From BM506 sp031581485 (GTDB taxonomy: Bacteria; Desulfobacterota; Desulfobulbia; Desulfobulbales; SURF-16), in assembly GCA_031581485.1 (NCBI GenBank), contig JAVLBA010000080.1, positions 1 through 9,734 on the forward strand: a stretch of 9,734 bases of DNA, written 5' to 3'. Position 1 is the first letter of the stretch; each line of letters begins with the position of its first letter. The position numbers and the translations under genes were made by a program. This document shows positions 5,818 through 9,734 of this stretch, one piece after another. The notes under the pieces are model-generated. The model was not told where the DNA came from and did no database searches. It saw only the letters and a program-made list of their open reading frames with translations.

Positions 5818-6816
5818 ATGCCATCGTCAAACACCGAGCTGAAACAATCGCCCTGGCAGCAAAACACTGAGGGCCAAACCCGGCGCGTGGGAGTTGAACT
5901 CGAAATGATCGGGCTCGATCTCGATACACTGGCCGAGCTGGTTGCCCGTTTTCTTGACCTCGATATGACATCGGACGGACGTTACGAGCGCCGATTACAG
6001 GGTGATCCGGCGGGTGACTGGGTGGTCGAACTGGACTATGAGCTGCTCAAAAAGCTCGGCCGCGAGGAGCGCGGAGACAAGACGCTTGCCGATCAGATGA
6101 ACCAGTCAGCCGAAGAAGTGCTTGCCTGGGCCGCCGAGACACTTGTTCCGCTGGAGATCATTGGTCCACCGCTGCCCCTGGATCGGCTGGAGGAGGTCGA
6201 AGCACTGATCACCCACCTTCGTGAAGCGGGTGCAAAGGGCACCTCGGACAGCGCGGTCAATGCCTTCGGCATGCAACTCAACCCCGAATTGCCGAGTCAT
6301 GAAGCCAGAATGATCACCGCCAGCCTCAAAGCATTTATGTGCCTGTACGACTGGCTGTTCGTGCGCGCCGACATCGATCTCACACGCCGGGTGACCAGCT
6401 ATGTCGACCCCTTCCCGACTGACTACGTGAAGAAGCTGCTGGCTGCTGATTACTGGCCCGAGCTTGCGACACTGATTGACGACTATCTCGCCGACAATCC
6501 AACCCGCAATCGCGCACTCGACATGTTACCACTGTTCATGTTCCTGGATGAGGAGAGAGTCCGCGCTACTGCGGATGACGCGTTGATCAAGGCCCGGCCT
6601 ACCTTCCATTACCGCCTGCCGGATTGCAAAATCGACAAGCCCGACTGGGGACTTTATGTGGCATGGAACGACTGGGTCGAGGTCGAGCGCCTGGCTGCGG
6701 ATGAAGACCGTCTGCAGGCCTGCTGCGAAGCTTATCTCAAGTTCCTTGACAGCCCGCTCAAGCGGATGTTCAGCAAATGGGCCACATCCGTGGAGACAGA
6801 ATGGCTCCACCGGTAA
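5818..6816 (+). CDS. Amidoligase (glutamine-synthetase-fold COOH-NH2 ligase)
   Basis: A 332-residue cytosolic protein resembling the putative amidoligase family (PF12224), which shares the glutamine synthetase fold and is predicted to use ATP to join a carboxylate to an amine. Seen: the first metal-binding strand RRVGVELEM (22-30, with E27 and E29), WVVELD (68-73, E71) as a second acidic strand, the central NAFGMQLNPELP (148-159), and basic residues in ARPTFHYRLPD (259-269) suited to phosphate binding. The family is known from comparative genomics to sit beside glutamine amidotransferase-type hydrolases and cyclotransferases, as here. The next gene starts inside its last 16 bases, indicating translational coupling. 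GGAG at 5803-5806 supports the start. The natural substrate is unknown; glutamate-containing peptides or polyamine-like amines are the obvious candidates by analogy only. Confidence 0.82.
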   Translation: MPSSNTELKQSPWQQNTEGQTRRVGVELEMIGLDLDTLAELVARFLDLDMTSDGRYERRLQGDPAGDWVVELDYELLKKLGREERGDKTLADQMNQSAEEVLAWAAETLVPLEIIGPPLPLDRLEEVEALITHLREAGAKGTSDSAVNAFGMQLNPELPSHEARMITASLKAFMCLYDWLFVRADIDLTRRVTSYVDPFPTDYVKKLLAADYWPELATLIDDYLADNPTRNRALDMLPLFMFLDEERVRATADDALIKARPTFHYRLPDCKIDKPDWGLYVAWNDWVEVERLAADEDRLQACCEAYLKFLDSPLKRMFSKWATSVETEWLHR

Positions 6817-7499
6817 TCGCCATAACGGGGCCGATGCGTGGCGCCTTTGGCCCCCGTATGCTGGTGGCGCTGGCAGTTCGCTTGTATGGTGGACGGCCAT
6901 TGCAATTACGGCCGGGCGACGAAGATAAGGGCTACAAGTACGATGGCGTGGTGGTCACCGGTGGTCACGATATCGAGCCGGTGCTTTATGCTGCGGAACC
7001 CGAAATCGAACCCAACTATGATACCGCACGCGACGCTCTGGAAACTGCCGTAATTGATGATGCGCTCACACGGGGGCTTCCCCTGCTCGGCATCTGCCGG
7101 GGCGCCCAACTGCTGAATGTCTGTCGTGGTGGCACGTTATACCAGGAGCTACGCTCGCAACGCCGGAAAACATCCAATCGGTGGACGGTGCTACCGCTCA
7201 AGACGCTGTGTTTCACGGATGCGCCGGATACCCGGAACAGCTTTCTGGCGACCCTCTTTGGAGCTGAACGCTCACGCATCAACAGCCTGCACAATCAGGG
7301 CATTGATCGCGTTGGCGAGGGGTTGATTGTCACCGGACGGGACCTGGACGGCATCGTGCAGGCCATTGAAGACCCTTTTCAGGAGTTTCTGCTTGGCGTG
7401 CAATGGCACCCAGAGTTTCTTCTTTACTTGAAAAACCAGCGCGCACTATTTCGTGAGCTGGTGGCTTGCGCACAAAGGCAAGTTATTGATGCGCAATAA
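6801..7499 (+). CDS. Class I glutamine amidotransferase / gamma-glutamyl hydrolase (peptidase C26 type)
   Basis: A 232-residue protein related to PuuD-type gamma-glutamyl-GABA hydrolases, which cleave gamma-glutamyl amide bonds with a Cys-His-Glu triad. Seen: VVTGGHDIEPVLY (51-63), the family's substrate-loop pattern; the nucleophile elbow GICRG (97-101, C99); and the WHPE motif (202-205, H203 and E205). All three catalytic residues are present. The start at 6801 is preferred (GGAG 6792-6795, five bases ahead) over the ATG at 6777; it overlaps the amidoligase stop by 16 bases. Set between an amidoligase and an antiporter, it is likely the hydrolytic partner of the amidoligase product, acting as a deglutamylase or ammonia-releasing subunit. 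The 80 bp after it hold no clear terminator. Confidence 0.87.
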   Translation: MAPPVIAITGPMRGAFGPRMLVALAVRLYGGRPLQLRPGDEDKGYKYDGVVVTGGHDIEPVLYAAEPEIEPNYDTARDALETAVIDDALTRGLPLLGICRGAQLLNVCRGGTLYQELRSQRRKTSNRWTVLPLKTLCFTDAPDTRNSFLATLFGAERSRINSLHNQGIDRVGEGLIVTGRDLDGIVQAIEDPFQEFLLGVQWHPEFLLYLKNQRALFRELVACAQRQVIDAQ

Positions 7500-7579
7500 A
7501 GATTTGTACCCGGTATGCGATCAGCAAGGCGGCAGAGCTTCAATCGGTTTTTAGATAATAACTCAAAAGTGGAGTACCC

Positions 7580-9376
7580 ATGCATACCGCTACACTGATG
7601 TTGATCATTCTATGCGCCGGGCTTGCCAGCCAATGGCTGGCCTGGTGGCTTCGTCTACCGGCGATTATTGTTCTGATCACTTCGGGCCTGTTGCTGGGGC
7701 CTGTGAGCGGCATCATCGAGCTGGGGTTATCACAAGCTGAACTGGCAGAGCTCATCGGTCTGGGTGTCGCCATTATCCTGTTTGAAGGCGGCATGGATCT
7801 GAAGCTTGGCGAGGTCCGCCGCGTCGGTCATGGTGTCCGTCGTCTGACGATCCTCGGTCCACCGCTGGCCTGGATATTAGGCACCCTGGCGGCCCACTAT
7901 ATAGCCGGGCTGAGCTGGCCGGTTGCCTGGGTGCTGGGCGCCATTCTTGTGGTCACCGGTCCGACTGTGATCCTGCCTCTATTGCGTCAGGCCCGTCTCA
8001 ACAAGGAATCGGCGGCGCTGCTGAAGTGGGAAGGGATTGTCAATGATCCGGTCGGTGTTCTGCTGGCGGTGCTGACTTTTCAATACTTCACCCTCGCCGG
8101 TAGCGGCTGGCCCCAGGTGATTACGGGGCTTGGCTCGGCAATCGCCGTGGCAGCGCTGCTCGGAGTGCTGGGGGGCTGGCTTATCGGCTGGCTCTACCGG
8201 CGCGGCGCGGTTCCCGCCCATCTCAAGGCGCCGTTGCTGATGGTGCTGGTGCTGGCGGTGTACTGGGCCAGTAATCTCATCCAGCATGAGGCAGGTCTGT
8301 TGACTGTGACCGTGATGGGCCTGGTCATCGGCAACATGCAACTGGTCGAGCGCGAGCCGCTGCACCATTTCAAGGAAAACCTTACCATCGTGCTGCTGGC
8401 GGTGCTGTTTATTGTCATTCCTTCCCAGCTCAAGCTCGAGCATCTGGAATTACTCGACTGGCGGGTGGCCGCTTTTGTGCTGGTCATCCTACTGCTGGTG
8501 CGTCCGCTGGCCATCGGTCTGGCAACCCTGGGCGCACCCATGCGGGGGAAGGACAAGCTGCTGCTGGCGTGGATTGCGCCGCGCGGCATCGTGGCGGCGG
8601 CTACGGCGGGGATCTTCGGCCCGGCGCTGGTCGCTGCCGGTTACCCTGATGCCGAGGCGCTGCTGCCCATCGTCTTTCTGATTATTCTTGTGACCGTGCT
8701 GGTGCATGGACTCAGCCTGGGGCCGCTGGCGCGGAAAATGTCCCTGGCGGCGGAAGAAGAAAACGGCCTGCTGATCATAGGCGCCTCTCCCTGGACACAG
8801 GCGCTGGCGCAAACCCTGAAAAACCTGGATGTTGACGTGGTGGTGGCCGATGGCTCTTATCAGCGTTTGAAGCCGATCCGTATGGATGGGATCAAGGTCT
8901 ATTATGGCGAAATTCTCTCTGAACACGCCGAGCATGAACTGGAGGATGAACATCTGAGCTTTCTGCTGTGCGCGACCGACAATCATTATTACAACGCCCT
9001 GGTCTGCAAGGCGCAGGGGCATGAGTTCGGCCACCATCGCACCTTCCAGCTGGCGCCCCACCAGGAGTCAGGCCAGGAGCACAAACGCCTGACCTTGCAG
9101 CAGCGCGGCTATTTTGCCTTTGAACCGCCAACGGATTTTTACACCTTGCAACAACGTTTGCGTGATGGTTGGACGGTGCAGTCAACCCGCCTGAGCAAGG
9201 ATTTTGATCTTGATCGACTGAAAAGCAGCCTGGGTGAACCTGGCGATGACTGGGTATTACTCGGCAGCCTGTCTCCTCAGAGAAAGCTGCAGATTTATTC
9301 CAATGAGCAAGGTTTCAAACCCACTGCCGGCTGGACTTTGCTCTATTTTTCTCTTGAGAATGAGGAAGGTGCATAA
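7580..9376 (+). CDS. Monovalent cation/proton antiporter (CPA1/NhaP-like) with C-terminal TrkA-N-like domain
   Basis: A 598-residue inner-membrane protein with about 12 hydrophobic segments up to residue ~385. It matches Na+/H+ or K+/H+ antiporters of the CPA1 group. Seen: LFEGGMDL (67-74), TGPTV (126-130), and the ion-binding ND pair (N155, D156 in EGIVNDPVGV), which marks CPA1 rather than the DD pair of CPA2; and the late conserved helix start AWIAPRGIVAA (330-340). Residues 396-500 form a TrkA-N/RCK-like Rossmann domain (beta strand LLIIGAS, then VVVAD at 420-424, YGEILSE at 442-448). Its glycine loop is GASPWT instead of GxGxxG, so nucleotide binding may be lost. A further ~100 residues end the protein. 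It is probably used for pH and salt balance. The start has GGAG at 7571-7574. It may be cotranscribed with the amidoligase genes. Confidence 0.92.
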   Translation: MHTATLMLIILCAGLASQWLAWWLRLPAIIVLITSGLLLGPVSGIIELGLSQAELAELIGLGVAIILFEGGMDLKLGEVRRVGHGVRRLTILGPPLAWILGTLAAHYIAGLSWPVAWVLGAILVVTGPTVILPLLRQARLNKESAALLKWEGIVNDPVGVLLAVLTFQYFTLAGSGWPQVITGLGSAIAVAALLGVLGGWLIGWLYRRGAVPAHLKAPLLMVLVLAVYWASNLIQHEAGLLTVTVMGLVIGNMQLVEREPLHHFKENLTIVLLAVLFIVIPSQLKLEHLELLDWRVAAFVLVILLLVRPLAIGLATLGAPMRGKDKLLLAWIAPRGIVAAATAGIFGPALVAAGYPDAEALLPIVFLIILVTVLVHGLSLGPLARKMSLAAEEENGLLIIGASPWTQALAQTLKNLDVDVVVADGSYQRLKPIRMDGIKVYYGEILSEHAEHELEDEHLSFLLCATDNHYYNALVCKAQGHEFGHHRTFQLAPHQESGQEHKRLTLQQRGYFAFEPPTDFYTLQQRLRDGWTVQSTRLSKDFDLDRLKSSLGEPGDDWVLLGSLSPQRKLQIYSNEQGFKPTAGWTLLYFSLENEEGA

Positions 9377-9469
9377 ACTGAGGCGCGTATTGAGTCATGA
9401 TGTCGAACGAGATGTGTCACGCGCTAGCGAACACTTGGTCAATAATTAACATTAATGAAAGGAGCAGGC

Positions 9470-9524
9470 ATGACCACGAAACTCGACGTCATCGTCATCG
9501 GTGCCGGTTCGGCGGGCCTTGCTG
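9470..9524 (+). repeat. 55-bp direct repeat, right copy
   Basis: This is the partner of 5144-5198 (53 of 55 identical). This copy is the 5' end of the apparently intact flavoprotein gene. The preceding leader AATGAAAGGAGCA (9454-9466) is also identical over 13 bases to the EncFtn leader at 4827-4839. Confidence 0.85.
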
Positions 9525-9734
9525 CCGTACGGCAAATCAAAAAGAAAACTAATAGCTTTATTCTGATCAACGACGGCCCCTACGGCACCACCTGCGCCCG
9601 GGTCGGCTGCATGCCGTCCAAGGCGCTGATCGAAGCGGCCAATGCATTTCACGCACGAAACAAGGCGGAAGCGTTCGGCATTCGCGGCAGTTCTGCTTTG
9701 ACCATCGACATGCCGGCCGTGCTGCAACGGGTAC
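9470..9734 (+). CDS. Dihydrolipoamide dehydrogenase-like flavoprotein, N-terminal part (3' end outside window)
   Basis: 88 residues are visible. The FAD-binding Rossmann motif GAGSAG is at 11-16, the acidic residue at the end of the second strand is D35, and the redox disulfide motif CARVGCMPSK is at 42-51 (C42 and C47, the CxxxxC spacing of dihydrolipoamide dehydrogenase, glutathione and mercuric reductases). The enzyme family oxidises dihydrolipoamide or related dithiols using FAD and NAD(P). GGAG at 9461-9464 supports ATG 9470 over the in-frame ATG at 9455. The first 55 bases repeat the stub at 5144. It is a paralogue of the gene at 1-885, but the two visible parts do not overlap, so their identity cannot be compared here. 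Confidence 0.93.
   Translation, partial: MTTKLDVIVIGAGSAGLAAVRQIKKKTNSFILINDGPYGTTCARVGCMPSKALIEAANAFHARNKAEAFGIRGSSALTIDMPAVLQRV

Noticed and set aside
7531..7559. GATAAT at 7554 as a promoter for the antiporter gene
   Set aside because: No matching -35 element at 16-18 bp, and the transcript leader would be very short.
8489..9061. 190-residue minus-strand frame inside the antiporter gene
   Set aside because: It is the shadow of a strongly supported coding region and has a low-complexity Gln/Arg-rich product.

Overview
The window reads as a stretch of bacterial chromosome, most likely from a gammaproteobacterium. The protein families, a moderately GC-rich codon style, ATG/GTG starts with GGAG-type ribosome binding sites and close spacing all fit, but the genus cannot be fixed from sequence alone. 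Every supported gene is on the + strand. No rRNA, tRNA, CRISPR array, transposase or integrase gene was found.

Layout. 1-885 is the 3' part of a dihydrolipoamide dehydrogenase-like flavoprotein. 936-1841 is a diguanylate cyclase (GGEEF with an I-site). 1842-2431 has no convincing gene but holds an inverted repeat, an intrinsic terminator and a set of 10-bp-spaced repeats around that terminator. 2432-3485 is a small-conductance mechanosensitive (MscS-type) channel gene that looks broken into a 5' remnant and a 3' core. 3740-4732 carries three small membrane proteins linked to envelope or stress biology: a DUF4112 protein, a 52-residue Pmp3/YqaE protein, and a LapA-domain protein. 4845-5129 is an encapsulated-ferritin-like (EncFtn) protein that ends without the usual encapsulin-targeting tail and has no encapsulin gene in the window.

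The most interesting part is 5144-9524. A three-gene cluster encodes a membrane-anchored gamma-glutamylcyclotransferase-like protein, a glutamine-synthetase-fold amidoligase, and a class I glutamine amidotransferase/peptidase C26 hydrolase. Together they look like a small pathway that makes, trims and recycles gamma-glutamyl or other amide-linked metabolites or peptides. It is followed by a large monovalent cation/proton antiporter with a C-terminal TrkA-N-like domain. This whole block is bracketed by a 55-bp near-perfect direct repeat, the first 18 codons of a dihydrolipoamide dehydrogenase gene. The left copy (5144) is a dead stub; the right copy (9470) starts what looks like an intact gene that runs off the window. 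The simplest reading is that the amidoligase/antiporter block was inserted into or duplicated next to an EncFtn-DLD gene pair.

Taken together the window looks like an accessory stress region: membrane tension, ion and pH balance, iron or redox handling, c-di-GMP signalling and an uncharacterised amide-bond metabolism. The substrate of the amidoligase system and the link to the antiporter are inference.
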